The translations under genes and the position numbers were made by a program. Below, piece by piece: positions 34,367-44,701 of a stretch of 64,000 bases of DNA. A model generated the notes under the pieces. The model ran no database searches and was not told the origin of the DNA. It saw nothing but the letters and a program-made list of their open reading frames with translations. This DNA comes from Rhodospirillales bacterium (GTDB lineage: Bacteria > Pseudomonadota > Alphaproteobacteria > SP197): contig JACONG010000013.1 of the NCBI GenBank assembly GCA_014323865.1, positions 118,266 through 182,265 of the forward strand, written 5' to 3'. The stretch's first letter is position 1. Each line of letters begins with the position of its first letter.

Positions 34367-35310
34367 TGTGCGGCCTCGGTCGACGAGCTGGTCGTCAGGG
34401 CCACGAAGACATCCTCGAGATCGCCCTCGGTGGTCGAGAGATCGACGATGGTCAGGCCCGCCTGGCGGACACGGCCGAGAATGTCTTCGAGATGGGTCTC
34501 GCGCGAGCGATAGCGAATCTGGAGCCGGCCATTGGGCGTGACGCGACAATCGAGGCCCTTGAGCGCGTCGGGCACCTCGCTGAGAAGCTCGTCGGTCCGC
34601 AGCGTCAGCATCTTGTGATCAAGACGCCGCTTCAGCCCCTCGGTCGTATCGCGCGCCACCAGTTCACCACGATTGATAATGGCGATCTCGTCGCAGAAGC
34701 GCTCCGCCTCCTCCAGATAGTGGGTTGTCAGCAGGATCGTCACACCCTCGTCGTTGAGCCTGCGGATGTAGGACCAGAAGCTGCGCCGCAACTCCACGTC
34801 GACGCCGGCGGTCGGCTCGTCGAGCACGATCACCGGCGGGCTGTGCACCATGGCCTTGGCGACCAGAAGACGCCGCCGCATGCCACCCGAAAGGCTGCGC
34901 GCATGGGAGTCAGCCTGCTCGGTGAGACCGACGGCCTTGAGAATCTCGTTGGTGCGGCGGTCCTTCCTGTGCACACCATAGAGCCCGGCCTGGAGTTCCA
35001 GCGCCTCGCGCGGTGTGAAGAAGGGATCGATGTTGAGCTCCTGGGGCACGACGCCGATGGCGCGTTTGGCCTCACGCGTGTTGCGCTCGATGTCCCAGCC
35101 CCAGATTGCAGCGTCGCCGCCGGTCTTGATCACGAGACCGGCGAGGATGTTGATCATGGTCGACTTTCCGGCGCCGTTGGGGCCGAGAAGACCGAAGAAG
35201 CTGCCGCGCCGAACGTCGAGGTCGACGCCTTTGAGCGCTTCCCTGGCCTTGTCGCCCTTGCCGTAGGTTTTGCGCAGGCCGCGGATGTCGATCGCGAGGT
35301 CGGGTGTCAT
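34363..35310 (-). CDS. ABC transporter ATP-binding protein (ABC-2 type)
   Basis: The 315-residue ATPase has Walker [15 protein letters not shown]-loop VVPQELN, signature [16 protein letters not shown], Walker [13 protein letters not shown] and H-loop [11 protein letters not shown]. The C-terminal extension (about 230-310) is typical of ATPases that pair with ABC-2 permeases in drug, polysaccharide or lipid export. No permease is adjacent: the downstream gene is ogt, overlapping by 4 bases, and the upstream gene is divergent. The permease must be encoded elsewhere or has been lost. Confidence 0.9.
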   Translation of the reverse strand: MTPDLAIDIRGLRKTYGKGDKAREALKGVDLDVRRGSFFGLLGPNGAGKSTMINILAGLVIKTGGDAAIWGWDIERNTREAKRAIGVVPQELNIDPFFTPREALELQAGLYGVHRKDRRTNEILKAVGLTEQADSHARSLSGGMRRRLLVAKAMVHSPPVIVLDEPTAGVDVELRRSFWSYIRRLNDEGVTILLTTHYLEEAERFCDEIAIINRGELVARDTTEGLKRRLDHKMLTLRTDELLSEVPDALKGLDCRVTPNGRLQIRYRSRETHLEDILGRVRQAGLTIVDLSTTEGDLEDVFVALTTSSSTEAAQ

Positions 35311-35400
35311 TGTGTGCGTTATACACCACGTGTCGGGCCGCGACAGGACGATTGCATGGCGGCCAACGATTCGTATGATCCGCCTGACAGGAGAGACGCC

Positions 35401-35598
35401 ATGCCCATCGATCCGCCCGAGGTCATCCATTCCGACAGCCCCAAGGTCTGCTGCGATGGCGGCGGCGGCGCGTTGGGCCACCCGCGCGTCTATTACGATC
35501 TCAGCGCCCACGGGGTGATCGACTGCGGCTATTGCGACCGCCGCTTTGTCTGGACAGGCTTCAAGGGCGAGACGGTCGAAGAGAATACGGCCGCCTGA
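35401..35598 (+). CDS. Zinc-finger domain protein (zf-CHCC, NDUFS6-like)
   Basis: Small protein of 65 residues resembling bacterial zinc-finger CHCC proteins and the mitochondrial complex I subunit NDUFS6. The metal ligands are visible as CCDGG...LGHPRVYYDL and CGYCDRRFVW. GGAGAG lies just before the ATG at 35401; an upstream in-frame ATG at 35356 is less likely. Divergent from the ABC ATPase and 46 bases before polA. Confidence 0.88.
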   Translation: MPIDPPEVIHSDSPKVCCDGGGGALGHPRVYYDLSAHGVIDCGYCDRRFVWTGFKGETVEENTAA

Positions 35599-35644
35599 CC
35601 TTTCGCGGGTGCGGCCGGCGGGCGAATCCGTCTAAGCTGGCCGC

Positions 35645-38380
35645 ATGGCCGAGGCACCCAGACACGTCTACCTGATCGACGGCTCCGGATTCATCTTCCG
35701 GGCCTTCCATGCCCTTCCCCCCATGACCCGTTCGGACGGCACGCCGGTCAACGCGGTGATGGGCTTCTGCAACATGATCATGAAGCTGATCGACGGCACG
35801 GACGCGGACCACATCGCCTGTGTCTTCGACTACAGCTCCAGGACCTTCCGCAATGAGATCTACGACCGGTACAAGGCGCAGCGGCCCGATCCGCCCGAGG
35901 ATCTGGTGCCGCAGTTCCCGCTGATCCGCGAGGCGGCGCTGGCGTTCAACCTGCCGGTCGTCGAGAAGGAAGGCTTCGAGGCCGATGACATCATCGCAAC
36001 CTACACACGCATGGCCAGGGAAGCCGGTGCCGAGGTCACCATCGTCTCGTCCGACAAGGATCTCATGCAGCTCGTCGGCGAGAACGTGATGATGCTCGAC
36101 GGCCTGAAGAACAGGGAGATCCGCGAGGGCGAGGTCCTTGAGAAGTTCGGCGTGGCACCCGACAAGGTGATCGAGGTGCAGGCGCTCGCCGGCGATTCCG
36201 TCGACAACGTGCCCGGGGTTCCGGGGATCGGTGTGAAGACGGCAGCACAGCTCATCACCGAGTATGGCGATCTCGAAACGCTGCTGGAGCGCGCCGAAGA
36301 GATCAAACAGCCCAAACGTCGCGAGAAGCTGATCGAGCACGCTGACGATGCGCGCATCTCGAAGGTTCTGGTGACGCTCGACCGGAATGTGCCGCTCGAC
36401 GCGGGGCTGGAGGCGCTCACCAGGCGGGAGCCGGAACCGGACTCGCTGCTCGCATTCCTGCGCGCGCAGGAGTTCCGCACAGTCACGGCGCGCGTCGAGG
36501 CCTGGCTCGGGACCATGGGCAGAAGCGACACCCCCGAGACGGCAAGCGCGGCCCCGGAGGAACCGGCCGGTTATGCACTCGTCCAGGACATCGAATCCCT
36601 GAAACGCTGGGTTGCCGAAGCGACACGGCTTGGCCTTGTCGCGGTCGACACAGAGACAACCAGCGTCGATGAGATGAGTGCGATCCTGGTCGGCGTCTCG
36701 ATGTCCACTGCACCGGGCAACGGCTGTTACATCCCGCTGGGCCATCAGGCGCCCGATGCATTGTCGGACAGCCCGGTCCAGATTCCGCTCGACGAGGCGC
36801 GTGCCGTCCTGGCTCCCATGCTGGCCGACCCGGCCGTGCTCAAGATCGGCCACAACATCAAGTACGACAGCGTGGTTCTGGCGCGCGCGGGCATGCCGGT
36901 CAGCCCGGTCGACGACACCATGCTGCTGAGCTATTGCCTGGAAGGCGGCAAGCACGACCAGAGGATGGACACGCTGGCCCGGCTGTTCCTGGGTCACACG
37001 ACGATCCCCTACAAGGAGATCGCCGGCACCGGCAAGAACCAGGTGACCTTCGATCTGGTGCCGCTCGACCGCGCTCGCGACTACGCCGCCGAGGACGCCG
37101 ACATCACCCTGCGCCTGTGGTGCAAGCTGAAACCGCGCCTGGCGGTCGAACATGTGACGCGCATCTATGAGACCGTAGAACGCCCACTGATCCCCGTCAT
37201 CGCCGAGATGGAACAGGCGGGCGTGAAGGTCGATCGCGTCGAACTGGAGCGGATGTCGGGTGAGTTCGGCACGCGCATCCAGGTGCTGGAGAAGGAAATC
37301 CACGCACTCGCTGGTCACCCGTTTGCCATCGGCTCGCCCAGGCAGTTGGGCGCCGTGATGTTCGACGAGATGGGAATCGAAGGCGGCAAGAAGGGCAGGT
37401 CGGGTGCCTACGGCACCGGTGCGGACGTGCTGGAAGCCCTCGCCGCCCAGGGCCATGAGCTGCCGCAGAAGGTCCTCGACTGGCGGCAGCTCGCCAAGCT
37501 CAAGAGCACCTACACCGACACGCTGGTCGAGCAGATCAACCCGGAGACCGGGCGTGTCCACACGTCATTCTCGATGGCCGCGGCCTCGACCGGACGGCTG
37601 GCGTCGTCGGACCCCAATCTGCAGAACATTCCGATCCGCACCGAGGAGGGTCGGCGCATCCGCGACGCCTTCGTGGCCGAGCCCGGCAATGTTCTGCTCT
37701 CAGCCGACTATTCACAGATCGAGCTCAGACTGCTTGCCCATGTCGCCGACATCGACACGCTGAAGCAGGCCTTCCACGAGGGCCTCGACATCCACGCCAT
37801 GACGGCCAGCCAGGTCTTCTCGGTGCCGCTCGGGGACATGGATCCGATCACCCGGCGTAATGCCAAGGCGATCAACTTCGGCATCATCTATGGCATCAGC
37901 GCCTTCGGGCTTGCGCGCCAGCTCTCGATCGGCCGCGACGAGGCACGCGACTACATCGACGCCTACCTCGATCGGTATCCCGGCATCCGGGACTACATGG
38001 AGCGCACGAAGAAGACCGCCAGGGAACTGGGTTACGTCACAACGCTGTTCGGCCGGAAGTGCCACGTGCCCGGCATCAACGATCGCAATCCCTCAACCCG
38101 CGGCTTCTACGAACGGGCAGCGATCAACGCCCCGCTCCAGGGTGCGGCCGCCGACATCATCAAGCGCGCCATGATCCGCATGCCCGGTGCGCTGACCGAG
38201 GCCGGTCTCTCCGCGAAGATGTTGCTGCAGGTCCACGACGAACTCCTGTTCGAGGTGACCGAAACCGAGGCCGAGGCCACGGCGGCCTGCGTGAAGACTG
38301 TGATGGAACGTGCCGCCCACCTCTCTGTCCCGCTGACGGTCGAGACCGGCGCAGGCCACAACTGGAACGAGGCGCACTGA
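35645..38380 (+). CDS. polA: DNA polymerase I
   Basis: Full-length three-domain enzyme of 911 residues. The 5'-nuclease domain spans about 1-290 (YLIDGSGFIFRAFHALPPM; SSDKDLMQLV). The 3'-5' exonuclease spans about 320-510 with an intact DxE motif (VAVDTETTS), so proofreading is probably active. The polymerase domain follows, with motif A SADYSQIELRLLAH, the O-helix RRNAKAINFGIIYG and motif C LLQVHDELLFEV. It performs gap filling and Okazaki-fragment maturation. It stands alone and is followed by a gene-free leader of 200 bases before the cold-shock gene. Confidence 0.97.
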   Translation: MAEAPRHVYLIDGSGFIFRAFHALPPMTRSDGTPVNAVMGFCNMIMKLIDGTDADHIACVFDYSSRTFRNEIYDRYKAQRPDPPEDLVPQFPLIREAALAFNLPVVEKEGFEADDIIATYTRMAREAGAEVTIVSSDKDLMQLVGENVMMLDGLKNREIREGEVLEKFGVAPDKVIEVQALAGDSVDNVPGVPGIGVKTAAQLITEYGDLETLLERAEEIKQPKRREKLIEHADDARISKVLVTLDRNVPLDAGLEALTRREPEPDSLLAFLRAQEFRTVTARVEAWLGTMGRSDTPETASAAPEEPAGYALVQDIESLKRWVAEATRLGLVAVDTETTSVDEMSAILVGVSMSTAPGNGCYIPLGHQAPDALSDSPVQIPLDEARAVLAPMLADPAVLKIGHNIKYDSVVLARAGMPVSPVDDTMLLSYCLEGGKHDQRMDTLARLFLGHTTIPYKEIAGTGKNQVTFDLVPLDRARDYAAEDADITLRLWCKLKPRLAVEHVTRIYETVERPLIPVIAEMEQAGVKVDRVELERMSGEFGTRIQVLEKEIHALAGHPFAIGSPRQLGAVMFDEMGIEGGKKGRSGAYGTGADVLEALAAQGHELPQKVLDWRQLAKLKSTYTDTLVEQINPETGRVHTSFSMAAASTGRLASSDPNLQNIPIRTEEGRRIRDAFVAEPGNVLLSADYSQIELRLLAHVADIDTLKQAFHEGLDIHAMTASQVFSVPLGDMDPITRRNAKAINFGIIYGISAFGLARQLSIGRDEARDYIDAYLDRYPGIRDYMERTKKTARELGYVTTLFGRKCHVPGINDRNPSTRGFYERAAINAPLQGAAADIIKRAMIRMPGALTEAGLSAKMLLQVHDELLFEVTETEAEATAACVKTVMERAAHLSVPLTVETGAGHNWNEAH

Positions 38381-38583
38381 TTTGTGCACGATTTTGCTGG
38401 CAATGACGGCGATTCCGGCCCACAGTCCGCCGCGTCGGACGGACGGTTTGGTCTGTCGCCATGCAGCAGTGAGCGTTTATGCGCGAAGGCCGGTGATTTC
38501 CGGCAACCTTTCCCAACATCCGATTTCTGTCAACGACTCGTGACGGCCAATCCGTCGCGGACCCCAAGGAGACGTGTGTTCCC

Positions 38584-38790
38584 ATGCCTACGGGTACCAT
38601 CAAGTGGTTCAACGCCACAAAAGGTTACGGCTTTATCGCCCCGGATCAGGGCGGCAAGGACGTGTTCGTTCACATCAGCGCCGTCGAGCGCGCCGGTCTC
38701 GGTTCACTCCAGGAAGGACAGAAGGTTGCGTTCGAAGTCGTTCCCGGGCGGGACGGACGAAGCGCCGCCGACAACCTGTCGCTCGCCTGA
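38584..38790 (+). CDS. Cold-shock protein (CspA family)
   Basis: The 68-residue single OB-fold RNA/DNA-binding protein has RNP1-like KGYGFIAPD and RNP2-like DVFVHISAV. The 200-base gap upstream holds no gene and could be a long 5' leader, as in many csp mRNAs. A GC-rich hairpin follows the stop. Confidence 0.95.
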   Translation: MPTGTIKWFNATKGYGFIAPDQGGKDVFVHISAVERAGLGSLQEGQKVAFEVVPGRDGRSAADNLSLA

Positions 38791-38827
38791 TCCGGCAGAC
38801 AGTTTCGCCCCGCATGGGGACGTAGAG

Positions 38828-38858
38828 AGGGCCGGTCCCATGTGACCGGCCCTGTTCT
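38828..38858 (+). terminator. Hairpin terminator after the cold-shock gene
   Basis: AGGGCCGGTC and GACCGGCCCT form a perfect 10-bp stem with a 6-base loop, followed by GTTCTATT. The T tract is weak, but position and stem strength fit intrinsic termination. It also lies at the 3' end of the facing hydratase remnant. Confidence 0.6.
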
Positions 38859-39181
38859 ATTCGGCCTCACTGAACGGACTGTTGCGCCATTTGAGCGCCG
38901 CATCGAGGCCCTCGGCCCCGGGGATCTGCTGGAACCTCTCGCCACTCCCGGTCGTGCGCATCCTCGGCACCGTCGCCCGGGATGCCATCGCCCGGGCAGA
39001 ACGCGCGGCCCCCGCCGCGAATGACGACGTCGCAGCTATCGGGATCGGCGTCGGCCCCGTCGATTCGTTCGACAAGGAGCTTGCGCCTCTCTTCGCCGAT
39101 TGCGTTCAGCTTGTCGGGCCGGTTGAGCGTCAGATAGCCCACGGGCGCGATGCGTTCGAGAAGGACCGGTTCGTCAGACAT
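38857..39181 (-). pseudogene. Scar of an enoyl-CoA hydratase gene: both ends kept, middle lost
   Basis: From the ATG at 39181 the frame reads VLLERIAPVGYLTLNRPDKL, then VVIRGGGRAFCPGD, matching the crotonase N-terminus up to the oxyanion-hole motif. It then leaves the family. In a second frame the last 27 codons before the stop at 38857 read FQQIPGAEGLDAALKWRNSP, which resembles a crotonase C-terminus. About 170 internal residues are missing and the two ends are out of frame. No functional enzyme is expected. Confidence 0.7.
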
Positions 39182-39183
39182 GA

Positions 39184-39223
39184 CACAGGCTCCCGCCGTG
39201 TTGCTGTCCGGCGGGAGCCTGTG
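39184..39223. terminator. Perfect 15-bp inverted repeat with 10-base loop
   Basis: CACAGGCTCCCGCCG (39184-39198) and its exact complement (39209-39223) flank TGTTGCTGTC. It lies 31 bases past the pckA stop and immediately upstream of the hydratase remnant. It may terminate pckA transcription; there is no T tract, so a Rho-independent role is uncertain. Confidence 0.6.
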
Positions 39224-39254
39224 AGGAGCCTATGACATGGGATCGGGGCCTTTC

Positions 39255-40865
39255 TCAGAACGCCGGTCGGGGACCAGCCTCGCGCACCGGCTGATCGACG
39301 TAATCGGTGAAGATCTCGAAGTTCCGATGGAAGCGGCCGCAAAGATCGCGAGCCTGATCGTCATAGGCACCCTTGTCGGACCAGGTCGCCCGCGGGTTCA
39401 GCACATCGTCGGGCACATCGGGGCAGGCATTCGGCACAAGCACGCCGAAGTTCTCATCCTGGCGGAAGCTTGCCTTGGCAAGGCTGCCGTCGAGCGCGGC
39501 GTTGAGCAGCGCACGGGTGTGGCGGATCGGCATACGCTTGCCGACACCGTAGGAACCGCCCGACCAGCCGGTGTTCACCAGCCAGCAGTCGGAGCCGTGG
39601 CGGTTGATCTTGTCGGCCAGCATGCGGGCATAAACGCTGGGATGGCGCGGCATGAAGGGCGCGCCGAAGCAGGTCGAGAACGTCGCCTGCGGCTCGTTGC
39701 CCAGACCCTTTTCGGTGCCGGCCACCTTGGCCGTGTAACCCGACAGGAAGTGGTACATCGCCTGCTCGGCGGTCAGCTTCGAGATCGGCGGGAGGACGCC
39801 GAAGGCATCGGCCGTGAGCATGACAACATTGTCGGGATGGCCGGCGTGACCCGTCGGTGATGCATTCGGGATGAAGTCGAGCGGGTAAGCCGCCCGGGTG
39901 TTTTCGGTGTAACGGTTGTCGTCAAGATCGAGCAGTCGCGTGTCGGAATCCATCACGACGTTTTCGAGCACCGCGCCGAAGCGCCGGGTCGTCGCGTGGA
40001 TCTCCGGTTCGGCCTCCTCGGACAAGCGGATCACCTTGGCGTAACAGCCGCCCTCGAAGTTGAAGAGTCCGTTCTCGCCCCAGCCGTGTTCATCGTCGCC
40101 GACCAGCATGCGGTTCGGATCGGCCGAGAGCGTTGTCTTGCCCGTGCCGGAAAGCCCGAAGAACACGGCGGAGTCGCCTGCCTCGCCCACATTGACCGAA
40201 CAATGCATCGGCAGCACGTCACGCGGCGGCAGGAGGAAGTTGAGGATCGAAAAGACCGACTTCTTGATCTCGCCGGCATAGGACGTGCCTGCGATCAGAA
40301 CGAGCCGTTCGGTGAAGTCCATGGCAATCACGGTCTGCGAACGGCAGCCGTCGATCTCCGGATCGGCGAGGAAGCCGGGCGCCTGGATGATCGTGAACTC
40401 CGGCGCGAAGTCGCAACGATCGTCGCGTGACGGCGCGATCAGGAGATGGTTGGCGAAGAGATTGTGCCAAGCCTGCTCGGTCACCACGCGAACCTTGACC
40501 CGGAAGTCAGGATCGGCCCCGCCGTAGAGGTCCTGAACATAGGCATCGCGACCCTGGTAGTAGGCCAGGATGCGACGCTTGAGCGTCTGGAACGAACCGG
40601 GCTCCATGGCCACGTTGACCTTGCCCCAGTTGACCGTGTTTTCGGTCACCGCATCGCGCACAATGAACTTGTCGCTTGCCGAACGGCCCGTGTGATGGCC
40701 CGTCAAGACGACCAGGGCACCATCGGCGGAGATATCGCCCTCGCCGTTGATGATCGCGCGCTCGTAAAGTCCGGCTGCACCGACGTTCCAGAACTCGTCA
40801 GCCAAATTCGTAAAGCCAACCGTCTCCAGCCCGACAGAACTGTGGACTGGGCCGTGGATTGCCAT
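39255..40865 (-). CDS. pckA: Phosphoenolpyruvate carboxykinase (ATP)
   Basis: Gluconeogenic enzyme converting oxaloacetate to PEP with ATP. The protein has 536 residues. The kinase P-loop [14 protein letters not shown], the metal/substrate motif [32 protein letters not shown] and [14 protein letters not shown] are all visible. The ATG at 40865 was chosen because it gives the standard N-terminus. pckA next to chvI/chvG is a conserved alphaproteobacterial arrangement; here a HugZ-like gene lies between them. Confidence 0.96.
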   Translation of the reverse strand: MAIHGPVHSSVGLETVGFTNLADEFWNVGAAGLYERAIINGEGDISADGALVVLTGHHTGRSASDKFIVRDAVTENTVNWGKVNVAMEPGSFQTLKRRILAYYQGRDAYVQDLYGGADPDFRVKVRVVTEQAWHNLFANHLLIAPSRDDRCDFAPEFTIIQAPGFLADPEIDGCRSQTVIAMDFTERLVLIAGTSYAGEIKKSVFSILNFLLPPRDVLPMHCSVNVGEAGDSAVFFGLSGTGKTTLSADPNRMLVGDDEHGWGENGLFNFEGGCYAKVIRLSEEAEPEIHATTRRFGAVLENVVMDSDTRLLDLDDNRYTENTRAAYPLDFIPNASPTGHAGHPDNVVMLTADAFGVLPPISKLTAEQAMYHFLSGYTAKVAGTEKGLGNEPQATFSTCFGAPFMPRHPSVYARMLADKINRHGSDCWLVNTGWSGGSYGVGKRMPIRHTRALLNAALDGSLAKASFRQDENFGVLVPNACPDVPDDVLNPRATWSDKGAYDDQARDLCGRFHRNFEIFTDYVDQPVREAGPRPAF

Positions 40866-40999
40866 GCCTGCTTCGACCTCCCGGTCGTCCTGTGTCAACG
40901 GTGGGACGGAGCCCTCTGCCAGACTGCCCCCGAAATCGATCGATTCAAAGCCGATCAATCGAGGCAAGGCAACCCTCGAATCGGTTCAGGCTGTGAGAA

Positions 41000-41698
41000 T
41001 CATTCCGATTTGCGGCCAATCTGTCCGATAACTTCCACGACAGCCGACCTCAGATCGCCAGCCGCACTCAACCGCGCCGCGAACGGAACATGTCGGGCGC
41101 GGTCGCCACTCTGAACAACCAGGCCGTCGGCATCGATGGCGGTGAACCTTGCGTTCTGATCCGCGCCGAGCAACGCGACAGCATCGGCGTGATCCTCGTG
41201 CATATGCTCAATGGCGCTCGCCTCGATCGCAGCGACGGCGCTGGCCACGTCCTCAGGAACGAGAAGGTCGTCAGGCAGGATCGTATCAATGTGCCCGAAC
41301 CCGGCGACCTGATGGCCGTCCCGGACGGTCATCCGATAGAACCGAAAGTCCGCCAAATCGAGCAGCATCGCGGCCTCGGGATGGCACGCAAGGTAGCGGC
41401 GACGCATCTCCGTCCCGCAGGGTTCGACCATGCCGCTCAGGGTCAGGCGTGCACCCGTCAGCCGATCGGCATGCCCAGCCGTCCCGTCGATCAGCAGAGA
41501 GGCGCGTGCATCGGCCTTCAGATGCCGGGTGTGGCGGGCAAGGTCAGAGAGCAGGAACAGCGGCGCACCCTGCGCGTCAGTCGCCATGGCGACAAAGCTG
41601 ACAAACGGCGCACCCTCGGGCGTGAGCGTCGCCAGCGTGGCATGTGAGGCCCCGCGCAGCAGCAGCCGCGCGCCCGCAATTGGTCCCGGTTCGGTCAT
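41000..41698 (-). CDS. HugZ-like haem-utilisation/pyridoxamine-oxidase-fold protein
   Basis: The 232-residue protein has an N-terminal split-barrel FMN-binding-like domain (about 5-145, HATLATLTPEGAPFVSFVA) and a C-terminal DUF2470-type domain (about 155-230) containing HMHEDHADAVALL. This domain pair is found in HugZ haem oxygenases, but most members are uncharacterised. It shares its orientation with pckA and is divergent from chvI. Confidence 0.82.
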   Translation of the reverse strand: MTEPGPIAGARLLLRGASHATLATLTPEGAPFVSFVAMATDAQGAPLFLLSDLARHTRHLKADARASLLIDGTAGHADRLTGARLTLSGMVEPCGTEMRRRYLACHPEAAMLLDLADFRFYRMTVRDGHQVAGFGHIDTILPDDLLVPEDVASAVAAIEASAIEHMHEDHADAVALLGADQNARFTAIDADGLVVQSGDRARHVPFAARLSAAGDLRSAVVEVIGQIGRKSE

Positions 41699-41781
41699 AG
41701 TCCTGCCTTTGTCCGACCCCAAACCGGCAAGCGGGCGCAAAAGACGCCAATTCCAACTCCGCCCAAGGGGGTGCTAGACTG

Positions 41782-42531
41782 ATGCTTGCCACTCATTCAA
41801 CAACCACGCGCGCGAGCTTTCTTCCTGTGAGCCAAACCATCGCACTTGTCGACGATGACCGGAACATCCTGACGTCCGTTTCGATGGCACTCGAGACGGA
41901 GGGGTACAAGGTCACCTGCTACTCCGACAGCGTTGAGGCGCTGCGGGCGATCGGCAATACCCCGCCCGATCTCGCGGTGCTCGACATCAAGATGCCGCGC
42001 ATGGACGGCATGGAGCTGCTCGCCCGACTGCGTCGCGAACAGGACCTGCCTGTCATCTTCCTCACCTCGCTTGCAGAAGAGACAGACGAGGCCCTCGGTC
42101 TGCGGATGGGTGCAGACGACTACATCACCAAGCCTTTCTCCCTGCGTCTGCTGACCGAGCGCATCCGCGCCGTCCTGCGCCGCATGGAGCTGGCGTCGGG
42201 CATGCGTGATGAAGACGATGAAGACGAGCCGCCCATGGTGCGCGGCGAGCTGGCGCTCGACCCGGCACGCCATCGCTGCACCTGGAAAGGCGACGATGTC
42301 ACGTTGACCGTCACCGAATTTCTGATCCTGAAGTCACTCGCCCAGCGGCCGGGACACGTGAAGAGCCGCGAACAGCTTCTGGACACGGCCTACGACGATA
42401 ACATTTATGTCGACGACCGTACGATCGACAGTCACATCAAGCGGATCCGGAAGAAGTTCCGCGCGGTCGACGATACGTTCTCGCACATCGAAACACTCTA
42501 TGGCGTCGGCTATCGGTACAAGGAGGCGTGA
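41782..42531 (+). CDS. chvI: Response regulator ChvI
   Basis: OmpR-type regulator. The receiver domain begins [19 protein letters not shown] and carries the phospho-acceptor Asp in [13 protein letters not shown]; the C-terminal winged-helix DNA-binding domain includes [16 protein letters not shown] and YGVGYRYKE. In alphaproteobacteria ChvI controls envelope, acid-stress and symbiosis/virulence genes. The ATG at 41782 gives 249 residues; a GTG at 41827 (235 residues, Asp53) would start nearer the usual family N-terminus and may be the true start. The 3' end overlaps chvG. Confidence 0.92.
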   Translation: MLATHSTTTRASFLPVSQTIALVDDDRNILTSVSMALETEGYKVTCYSDSVEALRAIGNTPPDLAVLDIKMPRMDGMELLARLRREQDLPVIFLTSLAEETDEALGLRMGADDYITKPFSLRLLTERIRAVLRRMELASGMRDEDDEDEPPMVRGELALDPARHRCTWKGDDVTLTVTEFLILKSLAQRPGHVKSREQLLDTAYDDNIYVDDRTIDSHIKRIRKKFRAVDDTFSHIETLYGVGYRYKEA

Positions 42532-44248
42532 ACCGCGTCTGACGGGCTTCCAGGGGGCTGCAAACGACGACGGGCGCAGCGGCGCCGCCACCGCAGAGGA
42601 TGGCGGGCAAGACGATGCGATCGACCGCAGGCCAACGCCATCGCTGACCCGCAAGCTGCTGGCGATCAACGTGATGCCGCTCGCGCTGTTTCTGGCGGGC
42701 GTTCTTTATCTCGACAACTACCGCGAAGGCCTGATCGCCGCGAAGACCGATTCGCTAAAGGCGCATGGCGAGGTGATTGCCGGTGCCTTGGGCGAAACAG
42801 TCGTGGCTGTGGGTCTCGACGACACCACCCAGCCGCCGATCACCCACATCATGGAAACCCAGGCACGCTCGCTGGTGCGCCGCCTTGTGGTGGCCGGCAG
42901 CGTCCGGGCGCGGCTTTTCCAGACGACAGGCGAGATGATCGCCGACAGCCGCAATCTGATCAGTGCGGGCGGGCTCGTGCAGGCGGAAGTCCTGCCGCCG
43001 CCCGGCGACGAACCCGGCATTGAAGGCTGGCTGCGCAAGATCGACCGCGTCGTTCTGGGTGTGACGCCCGTCTTCGGCGACTACGAGCCCTACATCGAAC
43101 ACGCCGTACAGACCGCTTCGGACTATCCGGAGCTCGGCACGGCGCTGGTCGGAGAAACCGGCCACGCCCTGCGCGATGCTGGTCGCGACGGCCTGATGCT
43201 GACGGTGGCCGTGCCGGTCAGCCATTACCGCCAGGTCCAGGGGGCGCTGCTGCTTTCGTCGACGCTGGAGGATGTCGAAGCGGAGCTGCGCGAGGTGCGC
43301 AGCGACATCCTGACGCTGGCGCTGATCGCCTTTGTCGCGACGGTGCTGCTCTCGATCTATCTGGCCGGCACGATCGCGCGTCCGGTCCGGCGTCTTGCCG
43401 ACGCCGCCGACGACGTGCGTTTCGGTGTTGGCAAGGCGGTCTCGATCCCGGATTTCCGCAACCGTGGCGACGAAATCGGAGAATTGTCGCGGGCGTTGAT
43501 CGACATGACCCATTCGCTGGAGCAGCGCATGGTGGCGACCGAGCAGTTCGCCGCAGACGTCGCACACGAGATCAAGAACCCGCTCTCGTCGCTGAAGAGC
43601 GCGATCGAGATCCTCCCGAAGATCGCCGACGACGAGCGCCACGAAACGCTCCTGCGTATCGCCACCGACGACCTGCGCCGCATCGACCGCCTGATCACCG
43701 ACATTTCGGACGCCTCGCGGCTGGATGCGGAGCTGAACCGGGCCACCACGGCACCGGTCGACATCGGACGCCTGCTCGATTCCTTGTCGACCGTACTCAG
43801 GACGACATGGAGCGACGACGGACCTTTTCTCGAACTCGGGCCCGACCTCGATCGGGGCGAGCCCGGCGGCCGCTTCATTGTGCAGGGCGTGGAGGACCGC
43901 CTGGTCCAGGTGATCCGCAACCTTCTCGGCAACGCCCGCTCGTTCAGCCCGGCCGGTGGCACCGTCACCATCGGCTGCCGCCGGTCCGGCCGCTGGCTGG
44001 ATATCACCGTCGCGGACCAGGGCCCCGGCATACCGTCCGGCAAGGAAGAGGCGATCTTCGGCCGTTTCTACAGCGACCGTCCCGAGGGCGAGAAGTTCGG
44101 TACCCACTCCGGTCTCGGCCTCAGCATCTCGCGCCAGATCGTCGAGGCCCATGGCGGAACGATCCAGGCCTCGAACATCCTCGATGAGGACGAACAGACG
44201 ATCGGTGCCAGATTCGCGGTTCGTCTACCGGCATCGATGACACCATGA
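42500..44248 (+). CDS. chvG: Sensor histidine kinase ChvG
   Basis: Inner-membrane kinase of 582 residues. TM1 is [19 protein letters not shown], followed by a periplasmic sensor (about 75-265), TM2 [25 protein letters not shown], the H-box [15 protein letters not shown] with the phospho-His, N-box [12 protein letters not shown] and G-box [19 protein letters not shown]. The start is uncertain: the ATG at 42500 overlaps chvI by 32 bases; AAGGAGG at 42519-42525 might instead serve a later non-ATG start. The usual downstream hprK and PTS genes of this locus are absent; the next sequence is an M23 peptidase remnant. Confidence 0.92.
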   Translation: MASAIGTRRREPRLTGFQGAANDDGRSGAATAEDGGQDDAIDRRPTPSLTRKLLAINVMPLALFLAGVLYLDNYREGLIAAKTDSLKAHGEVIAGALGETVVAVGLDDTTQPPITHIMETQARSLVRRLVVAGSVRARLFQTTGEMIADSRNLISAGGLVQAEVLPPPGDEPGIEGWLRKIDRVVLGVTPVFGDYEPYIEHAVQTASDYPELGTALVGETGHALRDAGRDGLMLTVAVPVSHYRQVQGALLLSSTLEDVEAELREVRSDILTLALIAFVATVLLSIYLAGTIARPVRRLADAADDVRFGVGKAVSIPDFRNRGDEIGELSRALIDMTHSLEQRMVATEQFAADVAHEIKNPLSSLKSAIEILPKIADDERHETLLRIATDDLRRIDRLITDISDASRLDAELNRATTAPVDIGRLLDSLSTVLRTTWSDDGPFLELGPDLDRGEPGGRFIVQGVEDRLVQVIRNLLGNARSFSPAGGTVTIGCRRSGRWLDITVADQGPGIPSGKEEAIFGRFYSDRPEGEKFGTHSGLGLSISRQIVEAHGGTIQASNILDEDEQTIGARFAVRLPASMTP

Positions 44249-44690
44249 AGCACACCGTGTCGGGGGTTGTCCCCGTTTCCGGTGTCAGTGCCGGGCAACC
44301 CCGTTCCCGGCCCTCCGGTGGACTGCTCCATGGGCGGCGCCTGTTTCGTGCAGAACCAACTGTGATCACGACCCGGGTCCTGAGGTGATCGACCATGGTG
44401 TGGCACCCGCACCTGCGACAACCGTGATGGCCTCGACATGCGGCCCGGAACGCTCCCCGGGATATGACAGGGCGTGCCCGTTGTCGCCGCGGCAGATGGT
44501 GTGGTCGTCGGCACGCGCAACGACATGAACAACGTCTTCGTCGGTAACATCGGTGTCGATGCGCTGGACGGCAAGGACGCAGGCAATGGCGTTCGATGGG
44601 ATCACGGCAACGGCGGGTTCACGCAATACTCACATTGCGCCGGTGACATCAATCTGGTGAGATTATATCGCAATTTCAAGGACTTGCTGT
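44245..44690 (+). pseudogene. M23-family (LytM) metallopeptidase remnant with frameshifts
   Basis: Fragments of one M23 peptidase are found in successive frames: VDCSMGGACFVQNQ (44318 on), CGTRTCDNRDGLDMRP (about 44395), and from 44474 VVAAADGVVVGTRNDMNNVF, VGNIGVDALDGKDAGNG and DHGNGGFTQYSHCAG. The last is the characteristic LytM-domain HGNGxxTxYSH strand. Stop codons and frame changes separate the fragments, and the sequence degenerates after about 44690. It follows chvG directly, where hprK lies in related genomes. Non-functional. Confidence 0.7.
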
Positions 44691-44701
44691 CGTCCAAGCC
44701 G

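Noticed and set aside
38381..38583. Long gap before the cold-shock gene considered as a riboswitch
   Set aside because: No known riboswitch consensus is visible; a csp thermosensing leader is possible but not demonstrable by eye.
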